A stretch of DNA of 64,000 nucleotides. Source: CAIWHR01 sp963809965. Its GTDB lineage: Bacteria > Pseudomonadota > Gammaproteobacteria > Burkholderiales > Casimicrobiaceae. A program made the translations under genes and the position numbers. The DNA is taken from the NCBI GenBank assembly GCA_963809965.1, contig CAWELU010000061.1, positions 62,001 through 126,000 on the forward strand, given 5' to 3'. This document shows positions 53,723-62,294 of this stretch, one piece after another. Within the stretch, counting starts at the first letter, position 1. Every line of letters begins with the position of its first letter. Under the pieces are notes generated by a model. That model worked only from the letters and a program-made list of their open reading frames with translations, was not told the DNA's origin and did not search any database.

Positions 53723-54607
53723 ATGACGCGCAAGGGCATCATCCTCGCCGGGGGCTCGGGCACCCGGCTCTACCCGGTGACGCAGGTCGTTTCGAAGCAG
53801 CTGCTCCCGGTGTACGACAAGCCGATGATCTACTATCCGCTGACGACGCTGATGCTCGCCGGCATCCGCGACATCCTCCTCATCTCCACGCCCGAGGACA
53901 CGCCGCGGTTCGCGCAATTGCTGGGCAATGGTTCGAAATGGGGCCTGCGCCTGGCCTACGCCGTTCAGCCGGCTCCGGAGGGCCTCGCGCAGGCGTTCAT
54001 CATCGGCCGCGAATTCGTCGGCCGCGATCCGTCGGCGCTGGTGCTGGGCGACAACATCTTCTACGGACACGACCTGTCCGCGCAATTGCTGCGCGCCAGC
54101 GCACGGACCGAAGGTGCGACGGTGTTCGCGTATCCGGTCGCCGATCCGCAACGCTATGGCGTCGCCGAGTTCGACCCGGCCGGCCGAGTGATCTCGCTCG
54201 AGGAGAAGCCGAAGGCGCCGAAGTCGCGCTACGCGGTGACCGGCGTCTATTTCTACGACAACCGAGTCCTCGAGATCGCTGCCGGCCTCGCGCCGTCGGC
54301 GCGTGGCGAGCTCGAGATCACGGACGTGAACAAGGCCTATCTCGCGCGCGGCGAGCTCAACTGCGAGGTGATGGGTCGCGGCATGGCGTGGCTCGATACC
54401 GGCACCCACGAGTCGCTGCTCGAGGCCGCGCAATACATCGAAACGATCGAGCGGCGGCAGGGGTTGAAGATCGCGTGCCCGGAGGAGATCGCGTATCGGC
54501 TGGGCTACATCGACGCGGCAGCGGTCGAACGGCTCGCGCAGCCGATGGCGCGCAGCGGGTACGGCCAGTACCTGCTCGCGCTTCTGCGCGAGCCGGACGT
54601 CCGATGA
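53723..54607 (+). CDS. rmlA: Glucose-1-phosphate thymidylyltransferase
   Basis: First step of dTDP-rhamnose synthesis. 294 residues, intact. KGIILAGGSGTRLYPVT, SKQLLPVYDKPMIYYPL, ALVLGDNIFYGHDLS, SLEEKPKAPKSRYAVTGVYFYD, WLDTGTHESLLEA. GGGAGG ribosome site; 11 bases after rmlB; its stop overlaps rmlC as ATGA. Confidence 0.97.
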   Translation: MTRKGIILAGGSGTRLYPVTQVVSKQLLPVYDKPMIYYPLTTLMLAGIRDILLISTPEDTPRFAQLLGNGSKWGLRLAYAVQPAPEGLAQAFIIGREFVGRDPSALVLGDNIFYGHDLSAQLLRASARTEGATVFAYPVADPQRYGVAEFDPAGRVISLEEKPKAPKSRYAVTGVYFYDNRVLEIAAGLAPSARGELEITDVNKAYLARGELNCEVMGRGMAWLDTGTHESLLEAAQYIETIERRQGLKIACPEEIAYRLGYIDAAAVERLAQPMARSGYGQYLLALLREPDVR

Positions 54608-55146
54608 AGGTCACGCCGACCGCGCTTCCCGAAGTCAAGCTGATCGAGCCCAGGGTCTTTTCGGACGAGCGGGGCACCTTTTTCGAGAGCTTCAACGCGC
54701 GCACGATGGCCGCGCTGGGCATCGATGCCACGTTCGTGCAGGACAACCACTCGTATTCGCGCCGCGGCGTGCTGCGGGGCCTGCACTACCAGATCGCGCA
54801 CGCGCAGGGGAAGCTCGTCCGGGTGGTGAGCGGAGAGGTCTTCGATGTCGCCGTCGACCTGCGACGCAGTTCGCCGAGATTCGGCCGTTGGGTGGGTGCC
54901 ACGCTGTCCGCCGGCAATCGCTTGATGATGTGGGTGCCGCCGGGATTCGCGCACGGTTTTGTCGTGCGCTCCGATGGCGCCGATTTCCTGTACAAGACGA
55001 CGGACTACTGGTATCCGGAACACGAGCGCACGCTGCAGTGGGACGATGCGGCGTTGGGAATCGACTGGCGGCTCGACGCAGCGCCGATCGTGAACGCCAA
55101 GGATGCGGCGGGGACGCCGTTCGCCGCTGCCGAGACTTACCCGTAG
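54604..55146 (+). CDS. rmlC: dTDP-4-dehydrorhamnose 3,5-epimerase
   Basis: Third step of dTDP-rhamnose synthesis. 180 residues, intact cupin. PRVFSDERGTFFESFN, VQDNHSYSRRGVLRGLHYQ with the catalytic His, VFDVAVDLRRSSPRFG, VPPGFAHGFVV, YKTTDYWYPEHERTLQWDD. Confidence 0.97.
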   Translation: MKVTPTALPEVKLIEPRVFSDERGTFFESFNARTMAALGIDATFVQDNHSYSRRGVLRGLHYQIAHAQGKLVRVVSGEVFDVAVDLRRSSPRFGRWVGATLSAGNRLMMWVPPGFAHGFVVRSDGADFLYKTTDYWYPEHERTLQWDDAALGIDWRLDAAPIVNAKDAAGTPFAAAETYP

Positions 55147-55162
55147 CGGTGGCGAGGCCTCG

Positions 55163-56044
55163 ATGCGACGGCCCACGATCCTCGTGACCGGTGCCAGCGG
55201 CCAGCTCGGCTTCGAGCTCGCCCGTTCCCTCGCGGTCCACGGCGAGGTGATCGCGACCGATCGTTCGGCGCTGGATCTCGCGAACCCCGATGCGATCGTC
55301 GCCGCGGTGCGTGGCATCCGGCCGGTGCTCGTCGTCAATGCTGCCGCCTATACGGCCGTCGACCGCGCCGAAAAGGAGCCGGCCATCGCGCATGCGGTCA
55401 ACGGACGGGCCCCCGGCATCCTCGCCGAGGAGGCAAGGCGCGTCGGTGCGCTGCTGATCCACTACTCGACCGATTACGTGTTCGACGGCGTGCGGCGCAC
55501 ACCCTATCCCGAGGATGCGCCGGCTGCTCCGCTCAACGTGTATGGCGCGAGCAAGCTCGAAGGCGAGCGGGCGATCGCAGCGACCGGTGTTCATGCGCTC
55601 GTCTTCCGCACGAGCTGGGTGTACGGCTTGCGGGGCGCAAACTTCCTGCTGACGATCCGGCGTCTCGCGGCGGAGCGCGAGGAGCTGCGCATCGTCGCCG
55701 ATCAGGTCGGTGTCCCGAACTGGTGCCGGGACCTGGCGGAGGCGACCGCGCGCATTCTTGCCGCGGGATTGTCCTCCGCCATCGAGCGCGCCGCGCTCTA
55801 TCACCTTTCCGCGCGCGGCCATGCGAGCTGGTACGAATTCGCGTGTGCCATCGTCGGCGCCGCGCCAACGCCCCGCGTCGTGCCCATCACGTCCGCCGAC
55901 TATCCCACGCCCGCGCGCCGGCCGGCCTACGGGGTGCTGGCGACGACCCGGTTCGAGGAGACATTCGGATTCGCACTGCCGGATTGGCGCGAGAGCCTCG
56001 CGCGGTGCATCGCGAGCCCGGCCGAGCCGCCCGCGCCGGCCTGA
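55163..56044 (+). CDS. rmlD: dTDP-4-dehydrorhamnose reductase
   Basis: Last step of dTDP-L-rhamnose synthesis. 293 residues, intact. ILVTGASGQLGFELARSL, VVNAAAYTAVDRAEKEP, LIHYSTDYVFDG, the catalytic YGASKLEGE, FRTSWVYGLRGANFLLTI, VADQVGVPNWCRDLAEAT. Start ATG 55163, 16 bases after rmlC. End of the rml operon, convergent with the MOSC gene. Confidence 0.96.
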   Translation: MRRPTILVTGASGQLGFELARSLAVHGEVIATDRSALDLANPDAIVAAVRGIRPVLVVNAAAYTAVDRAEKEPAIAHAVNGRAPGILAEEARRVGALLIHYSTDYVFDGVRRTPYPEDAPAAPLNVYGASKLEGERAIAATGVHALVFRTSWVYGLRGANFLLTIRRLAAEREELRIVADQVGVPNWCRDLAEATARILAAGLSSAIERAALYHLSARGHASWYEFACAIVGAAPTPRVVPITSADYPTPARRPAYGVLATTRFEETFGFALPDWRESLARCIASPAEPPAPA

Positions 56045-56063
56045 CGGACGCGTTCGGCCCTCG

Positions 56064-56921
56064 TCAGAACCGGTAGCGGCAAACGGCCTTCGTGCCGACG
56101 GCGAGCTCGCGTCCGACACCCGCGACGATGATCGCGTTCATGCCGAAGGTGACGCCGCCGAAATCCGGATGGTTCCGATAACCGCCGAGCGTCACGAGGG
56201 GTTCCATCCCGACCAGCGCGGTGTCCTGATCGGTGGTCGTGACACGACAGCGCGTGCACGGCTTCACCAGCCGCAGCATCACGCCGTCCGCCTCGATCGT
56301 ATCGAGGTGGTCCTCTTCATAAGCCTCGAGCCCTGCGAGCACGACGTTTGGACGGAAGCGATTCGTCGGCAGCGCCGGTTCTCCGCGAGCGTTCAGCCGT
56401 GCGTTGAGGTCGGCGAGCGAAGCCGCGCCGATGACGAGGATCGGATACCCATCGGCGAATGCCGTGTGGGCGCCACTGTCCTGCGCGTAACGCGGATTGC
56501 AGTAGCGACGCGACGCGGGATCGAAGCGCACGAGGTGAAGGTCCGTGCCGGCGAACGTGGAGAGCCAACGAGCGGCGGCAGGACCTTCGTCATGCGCGGC
56601 GACACGGCTGTCCCAAACCGCGACCTCGCGCAACGGACCGTTGATCTCGGCGAGCGGGACGGCGAATGGGTCCTGACCGGGGGCCGTCAGCACGAGTCCA
56701 CGCTCGGCAAGGCGCGGTTCGACCAGGGCCAGACGGGGATGCGTGCGTTGCGTAACGAAGGTCCCGTCGGCGTCGACGATCATCCACTCGCGATCGCCGG
56801 CGCCGGCAGCCCCGGTTTCGGCCCGCATGCCGCGTTCGGCGATGCGCGAGCGCATGAGGCCGATTCCCCGGCATCCCTTCACCGGGTAGACAAACAGTGC
56901 CTCGATCGATGCTTCGAGCAA
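56064..56921 (-). CDS. MOSC-domain protein, YcbX-like
   Basis: A 285-residue protein with the N-terminal MOSC_N barrel (ALFVYPVKGCRGIGL; WMIVDADGTFVTQRTHPRLAL) and a C-terminal MOSC domain with the molybdenum-cofactor cysteine in KPCTRCRVTTTDQDT. Related to YcbX/mARC, which reduce N-hydroxylated compounds with molybdopterin. YcbX of E. coli carries an extra ferredoxin domain that is absent here. Intact. Confidence 0.88.
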   Translation of the reverse strand: MLEASIEALFVYPVKGCRGIGLMRSRIAERGMRAETGAAGAGDREWMIVDADGTFVTQRTHPRLALVEPRLAERGLVLTAPGQDPFAVPLAEINGPLREVAVWDSRVAAHDEGPAAARWLSTFAGTDLHLVRFDPASRRYCNPRYAQDSGAHTAFADGYPILVIGAASLADLNARLNARGEPALPTNRFRPNVVLAGLEAYEEDHLDTIEADGVMLRLVKPCTRCRVTTTDQDTALVGMEPLVTLGGYRNHPDFGGVTFGMNAIIVAGVGRELAVGTKAVCRYRF

Positions 56922-57013
56922 GGGAAGCGGGGAGCGGGGAAGCGCCGACTATGCGCGTGGAGGCCGGCGCGCGCCGCGCGCGGGAGCCCCTTGCCGCCGC
57001 CGGGCTCGTATCG

Positions 57014-57655
57014 CTAGCGCAGGCCCGAGGTGTATTCGGCCAGCGCCTTCATCTGCACGTCGGTCATCTTGGTGGCGATCATCGCCATGATGCGGCCGTT
57101 GACGTCCTTGCCATCCTTGTCGGCGCCCCGGTCACCGGACTTGAAGGCTTTCAACTGCGCGTAGGTATAGTCGGCGTACTGGCCCGCGAGGCGCGGATAA
57201 TTCTTCCGCACCCCCGCGCCGTCGGGTGCGTGGCACGCGGCGCAGGCGGGCAATCCGGTCGCCGCATCACCGCCACGATAGAGTTTCTGGCCCGCGGTCA
57301 CGAGCGCGGCGTCCCTGGCCGCGAGACCCTTCGGTTTTTGCTGCGAGAAGTACAGGCCCAATGCCTTCATGTCGTCCGGCTTGAGCGTTGCCGCCATGCC
57401 CTGCATGACCGGATTGGCGCGGATTCCCGACTGAAAGTGCGCCAGTTGCAGGGTGATATACTCCGCCGGCTGTCCGGCAAGGTTGGGATTGATCGCGGTC
57501 GGGCTGTTGCCGTCGGTGCCATGGCACGCGGCGCACACATCCTTGACGATGGTTTGCGCCTTCGCCAGATCCGGCGTCGCGGCGGGCGCTTGGGCCAGCC
57601 CCACGGCCGCGAACGACGCGCCGGCGAACGCCGCCAGCGTCACGAAACGTTTCAT
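57014..57655 (-). CDS. Dihaem cytochrome c4
   Basis: Periplasmic electron carrier to terminal oxidases. 213 residues, intact, with a signal peptide (FVTLAAFAGASFAAVGLAQA). Two haem-binding motifs: CAACHGTDGNS (about 41) and CAACHAPDGAG (about 137), each with a downstream Met region (ANPVMQGMAATL; GRIMAMIATKM). Divergent from engB, the usual arrangement in Betaproteobacteria. Confidence 0.93.
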   Translation of the reverse strand: MKRFVTLAAFAGASFAAVGLAQAPAATPDLAKAQTIVKDVCAACHGTDGNSPTAINPNLAGQPAEYITLQLAHFQSGIRANPVMQGMAATLKPDDMKALGLYFSQQKPKGLAARDAALVTAGQKLYRGGDAATGLPACAACHAPDGAGVRKNYPRLAGQYADYTYAQLKAFKSGDRGADKDGKDVNGRIMAMIATKMTDVQMKALAEYTSGLR

Positions 57656-57751
57656 CGGATTACTCCTAGAGGGCGCGGCGGGCAACGCGGCGGTGTCTCC
57701 GGTCTCAGCCCCCGCACGGCGCCGGTCCAATCGTGCAAGCAAAAACGGTCT

Positions 57752-57780
57752 ATTGTAACGGAATCGCTGCGTCCGGCCAA
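57752..57780 (-). promoter_or_regulatory. Promoter of the cytochrome c4 gene
   Basis: On the minus strand TTGGCC (57780-57775), 17-base spacer, TACAAT (57757-57752); about 90 bases of leader to the ATG at 57655. Confidence 0.55.
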
Positions 57781-57833
57781 AACTGCGATACCGGTCGCGA
57801 AAGTGGTGCGGACGGCCCAACGTTGCCGATCGG

Positions 57834-58619
57834 ATGCTCCGGCGCATCGCTTGCTCCGAGGACCACACGGCACGTTTTCGTCTTCCGTCCGACATTGCGC
57901 GCGCCGCGGTGAAGCACCCTTTGCAAGGCGCCGAGTTCCTGCTCGCGGTTGCCGACGATTCGCAGCTGCCGCCGCCCGGGCCCTTCGAGGTCGCAGTCGC
58001 CGGCCGATCCAATGCCGGCAAGTCGAGCGCGATCAACGCGCTCGCGAACCGGACGCGACTCGCGTTCACCAGCAAGACGCCGGGGCGCACGCAGCAGATC
58101 ATCTTCTTCCGGTTGCGGTCGGGCGCGCTGCTCGCGGATCTTCCCGGATACGGCTATGCCGCGGTTCCGCAGACGCTGAAGCGACATTGGCAGGCGTTCC
58201 TCGCGCGCTACGTGGCAACCCGGCAATCGCTCGTCGGACTCGTACTGGTCGTCGATGCGCGCAACGGGCTGGGTGACCTGGACCGGCGGCTGCTCGCGGG
58301 CTATGTGCCCAGCGGGCGCCCGCTGCTCGTGCTCGCGACCAAGATGGACAAGCTCGGGGCGGCGGCCCGTGCCAGCGCACAGCGTGCGATCGAGCGCGAC
58401 ATCGCCGCGGCATTCCCCGCGCACGCAGCGCAGGTGAACGTCGTGGCGTTTTCGGCAACAGGCCGTAAGGGAATCGACGCTGCGGAGGCGACGCTCGCCC
58501 GGTGGCTCGGGGAGCCCGCAGCCGCGACCAACCGGCCCGTCCTCCCGCGCTCCGCCAAAGAAAAGGCCCCGCGCTCAAGGGGAGTGACGCGGGGCCGAAA
58601 ACGCCCCCGGCAGGGTTGA
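57834..58619 (+). CDS. engB: Ribosome-biogenesis GTP-binding protein EngB (YsxC)
   Basis: Essential GTPase needed for 50S assembly. 261 residues, intact. G1 VAVAGRSNAGKSSAINAL, switch/G2 FTSKTPGRTQQIIFF, G3 LADLPGYGYAAV, G4 LATKMDKLG, G5 AFSATGRKGID. A basic tail (APRSRGVTRGRKRPRQG) is encoded by DNA that also forms two strong hairpins, so the true stop may be earlier if an indel is present. The ATG at 57834 gives about 20 residues before the family start. Confidence 0.93.
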   Translation: MLRRIACSEDHTARFRLPSDIARAAVKHPLQGAEFLLAVADDSQLPPPGPFEVAVAGRSNAGKSSAINALANRTRLAFTSKTPGRTQQIIFFRLRSGALLADLPGYGYAAVPQTLKRHWQAFLARYVATRQSLVGLVLVVDARNGLGDLDRRLLAGYVPSGRPLLVLATKMDKLGAAARASAQRAIERDIAAAFPAHAAQVNVVAFSATGRKGIDAAEATLARWLGEPAAATNRPVLPRSAKEKAPRSRGVTRGRKRPRQG

Positions 58620-58670
58620 TCGCTGCCGGGGACACCCGCTCAGGGAGGAAAGCGGGAGACGTTGCCGTCT
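58565..58670. ncRNA. Cluster of four hairpins; candidate minus-strand small RNA with terminator
   Basis: Successive perfect stems: 58565-58573/58588-58596 (GGCCCCGCG), 58605-58613/58623-58631 (CCCCGGCAG), 58635-58640/58651-58656 (CCCGCT) and 58657-58661/58666-58670 (AGACG). Read on the minus strand, the first is followed by TTTTCTTT, an intrinsic-terminator tail. No minus-strand gene lies to the right that would need it before 62 kb, so it may end a small RNA started in 58680-58750. It could also simply stop transcripts around the engB end. In 58671-58904 I see no gene. Confidence 0.4.
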
Positions 58671-58818
58671 GGCAGGATAGACAGCCCACCGTAATCAGAG
58701 TTCCGGGTATTTCGATCGCGCTCTTATCCACTGTATGTACAGGGGAATCACGACGGGCCACGCGCACGACGAGGATTGCCTGGCATCCTGGCGGTAGCCG
58801 GCCGATCCACGGGGTCGG

Positions 58819-58848
58819 TTGACAGTGCGGCTGGCGGACCCTTACCTT
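58819..58848 (+). promoter_or_regulatory. Possible promoter of the symporter-kinase cluster
   Basis: A perfect TTGACA (58819-58824) with 18 bases to TACCTT (58843-58848), 57 bases before the small membrane protein ATG. The -10 is weak. Confidence 0.4.
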
Positions 58849-58904
58849 TGCCGAGGCACGACCGGCTCCGCTGGCGGGGCGCACGACGCGGAAAAGAGGC
58901 GCAG

Positions 58905-59102
58905 ATGGACGAATCCGAGAAGAGGGCCCCGCGCCTGGTCGCACTGTGCATGCTGGGGTGCCTGCTGTTCAACTACCCCATCCTCGCGCTGTTCAACGTG
59001 CCCGGCGCAGTGCTGGGAATCCCGGTTCTGTACGCCTTCATCTTCACGGCCTGGGCGTTGCTCATCGCCGTGATGGCGTTCGCGGTCGAACGCGGGACCT
59101 GA
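58905..59102 (+). CDS. Small two-helix membrane protein, DUF3311-like
   Basis: 65 residues: a charged N-terminus (MDESEKRAPR) and two membrane helices (LVALCMLGCLLFNYPILALF; VLYAFIFTAWALLIAVMAFA). Short proteins of this layout often precede sodium:solute symporter genes and are thought to assist them. It is 28 bases upstream of the symporter-kinase and probably co-transcribed. Confidence 0.75.
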   Translation: MDESEKRAPRLVALCMLGCLLFNYPILALFNVPGAVLGIPVLYAFIFTAWALLIAVMAFAVERGT

Positions 59103-59130
59103 CTGCGCAGGCCGGCGCGGAGCGCGAGCC

Positions 59131-61882
59131 ATGCTCCAGGGCTGGGTAATCGTCGTAACCTCGTTCGCGTACCTCGGCCTCCTTTTCGCGATCGCCTATT
59201 ACGCGGACCAGCGCGCCGACGCCGGCCGCTCGGTGATCGCCAACCCATATATCTACAGCCTCTCGCTGGCGGTCTACGCGACGGCTTGGACCTTTTACGG
59301 CAGCGTGGGGCGCGCCGCGGGCGACGGCGTCGGGTTCCTCCCGATCTACATCGGGCCGACCCTGATGATCGCCCTCTGGTGGATCGTCATGCGCAAGATC
59401 CTGCGCATCTCGAAGCAGAACCGCATCACCTCGCTCGCCGACTTCGTCGCCTCCCGCTATGGGAAGAGCGCGCTCCTCGGCGGCGTCGTGACCATCATCG
59501 CGGTCGTCGGGATCATTCCCTACATTTCGCTGCAGTTGAAGGCGGTCTCGAGCAGCTTCACGATTCTCGTCCAGTATCCCCAGATCATCATGCCCGCCAA
59601 GGTGGCGGCGGTGCCGGTCCTGCAGGACACCGCGCTGTGGGTGGCGCTTATCCTGGCGCTGTTCACGATTGCCTTCGGGACGCGTCACCTCGACGCCGCC
59701 GAGCATCACCAGGGCATGGTGGCCGCAATCGCGTTCGAGTCGCTCGTGAAGCTGCTCGCGTTCCTCGCGGTCGGCACGTTCGTGACCTTCGGGATCTACA
59801 ACGGCTTCGGGGACGTGTTCGCGCGCGCGGCCGCCGAACCGAAGCTCTCGGCCATGCTCACTCCGCTCGAGGGTGTTGCGGGAGGCTATGCGAGCTGGGT
59901 CTGGCTGACGATCCTGTCCATGCTCGCGATCATGTTCCTGCCGCGCCAGTTTCAGATCGCGGTGATCGAGAACGTCGATGAAAACCATCTGAAGAAGGCG
60001 ATCTGGCTGTTCCCCGTCTACATGCTCGCGATCAACGTCTTCGTACTGCCGATCGCGTTCGGCGGCCGGATGCACTTTCCCGACGGGAGTGTCGACGCGG
60101 ACACGTTCGTCCTGACGCTGCCGATGGTCGAGAAGCAGGAGCTGCTCGCGCTGCTGGTGTTCATCGGCGGGCTTTCCGCCGCGACCGGCATGGTGATCGT
60201 CGAGACCATCGCCCTGTCGACGATGGTGTGCAACGACCTGGTGATGCCGGTGCTGTTGCGGCTGCAGCGATTGCGGCTGAGCGAGCGGCCGGATCTGACG
60301 GGACTGCTGCTGGGGATCCGCCGTGGCGCCATCGTGTTCGTGCTGTTGCTCGGGTATCTGTATTTCCGCATCGCGGGCGAGGCGTACGCGCTGGTGTCGA
60401 TCGGACTGATCTCGTTCGCGGCCGTCGCGCAGTTCGCCCCGGCAGTGCTCGGAGGCATCTTCTGGAAGGGCGCGACGCGCCGCGGCGCGCTGTCGGGACT
60501 GATTGCCGGATTCTCGGTCTGGTTCTACACGCTCATGATGCCGGCGTTCGCGCGGTCGGGCTGGCTGCCCACTGCGCTGCTCGAACAAGGGCCGTTCGGG
60601 GTCGGGATTGCTGAAGCCGCTCGCGCTTTTCGGCCTGGCCGGGCTCGACCAGATCACGCACGCAATGATCTGGAGCATGATCGCGAACATCGGTGCCTAC
60701 GTCGTGGTCTCGCTCTCGGGCTCGCAGAGTGCCGAGGAGCATCGCCAGGCCAGTGTGTTCGTCGACGTGTTCCGGCGCGAAGCCGGTGGCGCACGCTTCT
60801 GGCGCGGGACGGCTTCGGCGCCGGATCTGCACAGCGTGCTCGCGCGCTTTCTCGGGATGACGGCCGCCGACAGCGCGTTTGCCGAGTATGCGCGCGGCCG
60901 TGGCCTGCGCTGGCCGGACGACCATCTGGTCGCGGATGCCGAGTTCGTCCATTTTGTCGAGACGCAGCTCGCCGGGGCGATCGGCGCGGCGTCCGCACGG
61001 GTCATGGTGGCGTCCGCCGTAAAGGAGGAGGCGCTATCGCTGGACGAGGTGCGCGAGATCCTCGACGAGGCGTCCCAAGTCGTGGTTTACAGCCACAAGC
61101 TCGAGCAGAAATCACGCGAGCTCGAGGCCGCCACCGCCGAGCTTCGCGCGGCCAACGAGCGCCTTACGGAGCTCGACCGGCTGAAGGACGATTTCATCTC
61201 GACCGTGACGCACGAACTGCGCACGCCGCTCACGTCGATTCGCGCGTTCTCGGAAATCCTGCTCGCCGACCCGAATATCGCGGCGGCCGAGCGCGAGAAA
61301 TTCCTCGGTATCATTACCCGGGAGACCGAGCGACTGACCCGGCTCATCAACCAGGTGCTCGACCTCGCCAAGATCGAGTCCGGGCGCGCGGAATGGCAGG
61401 TCACGCGCATCGATGTGCGCAAGGTGGTGGCCGAGACGCTCGCCGGCATGAGCCAGGTTTTCAAGGAGAAGAAGGTCGAGGTGCTCACGCGGTTCCCCGA
61501 GAAGGTTTCTTCCGTTGACGCCGATCTGGACCGCCTGATCCAGGTGCTGCTGAACCTGCTCTCGAATGCGCTCAAGTTCTGCGCGGAGGGCAAGGGGCGC
61601 GTCGAGGTGACGCTGTCCGAGGCCGACGGTGTCGTGCGTGTCGACGTGCGGGACAATGGCCCGGGCATCAAGCGGGAGGACCAGGCGGTCATCTTCGACA
61701 AGTTCCGGCAGGCCGGCGATACTCTGACGGAGAAACCGCCAGGCACCGGTCTGGGCCTGCACATCAGCCGTCAGATCGTCGAGCATTTCGGCGGGCGGAT
61801 GTGGGTAGAGAGCCGGGCGGGCAAGGGCGCCTGCTTCTCGTTCACGCTGCCGGCGGCTCCGGCCGCCGCGCGGGCGGCGTGA
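59131..61882 (+). CDS. Sodium:solute symporter-histidine kinase fusion, CbrA-like (one frameshift)
   Basis: 916 residues after repair. The first about 490 form an SSS-family symporter of about 13 helices (YIYSLSLAVYATAWTFYGSVG; LPIYIGPTLMIALWWIVM; FGTRHLDAAEHHQGMVAAIAF; GGIFWKGATRRGALSGLIAG). A +1 at about 60606 then restores LKPLALFGLAGLDQITHAMIW. A linker with a coiled coil leads to HisKA (His in STVTHELRTPLTSIRAF) and HATPase (NLLSNALKFC, DNGPGIKREDQ, GTGLGLHISRQ). Related to CbrA, which senses nutrient status (histidine transport in Pseudomonas). The response regulator 13 bases downstream is its likely partner. Confidence 0.92.
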
Positions 61883-61895
61883 CAAAGGAGTGCAC

Positions 61896-62294
61896 ATGGC
61901 CGATTCCAAGCGCAAGGTGCTGATCGCGGACGACGAACCGAACATCGTGACGGCGCTCGAGTTCCTGCTCCGGCGCAGCGGCTATGACGTCCGCGTGGTG
62001 TCCAATGGCGAGGAGGCGCTCGCGCTGGTCGAGAGCTACGCCCCGGACGTTGTCCTGCTCGACATCATGATGCCCGTCAAGAGCGGCTACGACGTGTGCC
62101 AGCGCATGCGCGAGCGGCCCGACTGGCGTCACATCAAGATCGTGATGCTCTCCGCCAAGGGCCGCGAGGCGGAGGTGAGCAAGGGGCTGTCGCTGGGCGC
62201 CGACCTGTACATCACGAAGCCGTTCTCGACGCAGGAGCTCATCGCGGCGATCGACGGCTTCTTCGGCGGAGCCGCAGAACCGAAAGGCGTATGA
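61896..62294 (+). CDS. Single-domain response regulator
   Basis: 132 residues, receiver only. Acidic pocket VLIADDEPN, phospho-acceptor Asp in VVLLDIMMPVKSGYDV, Thr/Ser in VMLSAKG, Lys in YITKPFS. No output domain, so it must act through protein contacts, for instance with the following gene. AAAGGAG ribosome site favours ATG 61896. Its stop overlaps the next ATG (ATGA). Confidence 0.93.
   Translation: MADSKRKVLIADDEPNIVTALEFLLRRSGYDVRVVSNGEEALALVESYAPDVVLLDIMMPVKSGYDVCQRMRERPDWRHIKIVMLSAKGREAEVSKGLSLGADLYITKPFSTQELIAAIDGFFGGAAEPKGV

Noticed and set aside
58731..58742. CTGTATGTACAG as a LexA box
   Set aside because: The spacing is CTGT-N4-ACAG, whereas the proteobacterial LexA site needs CTGT-N8-ACAG, and no SOS gene is adjacent.
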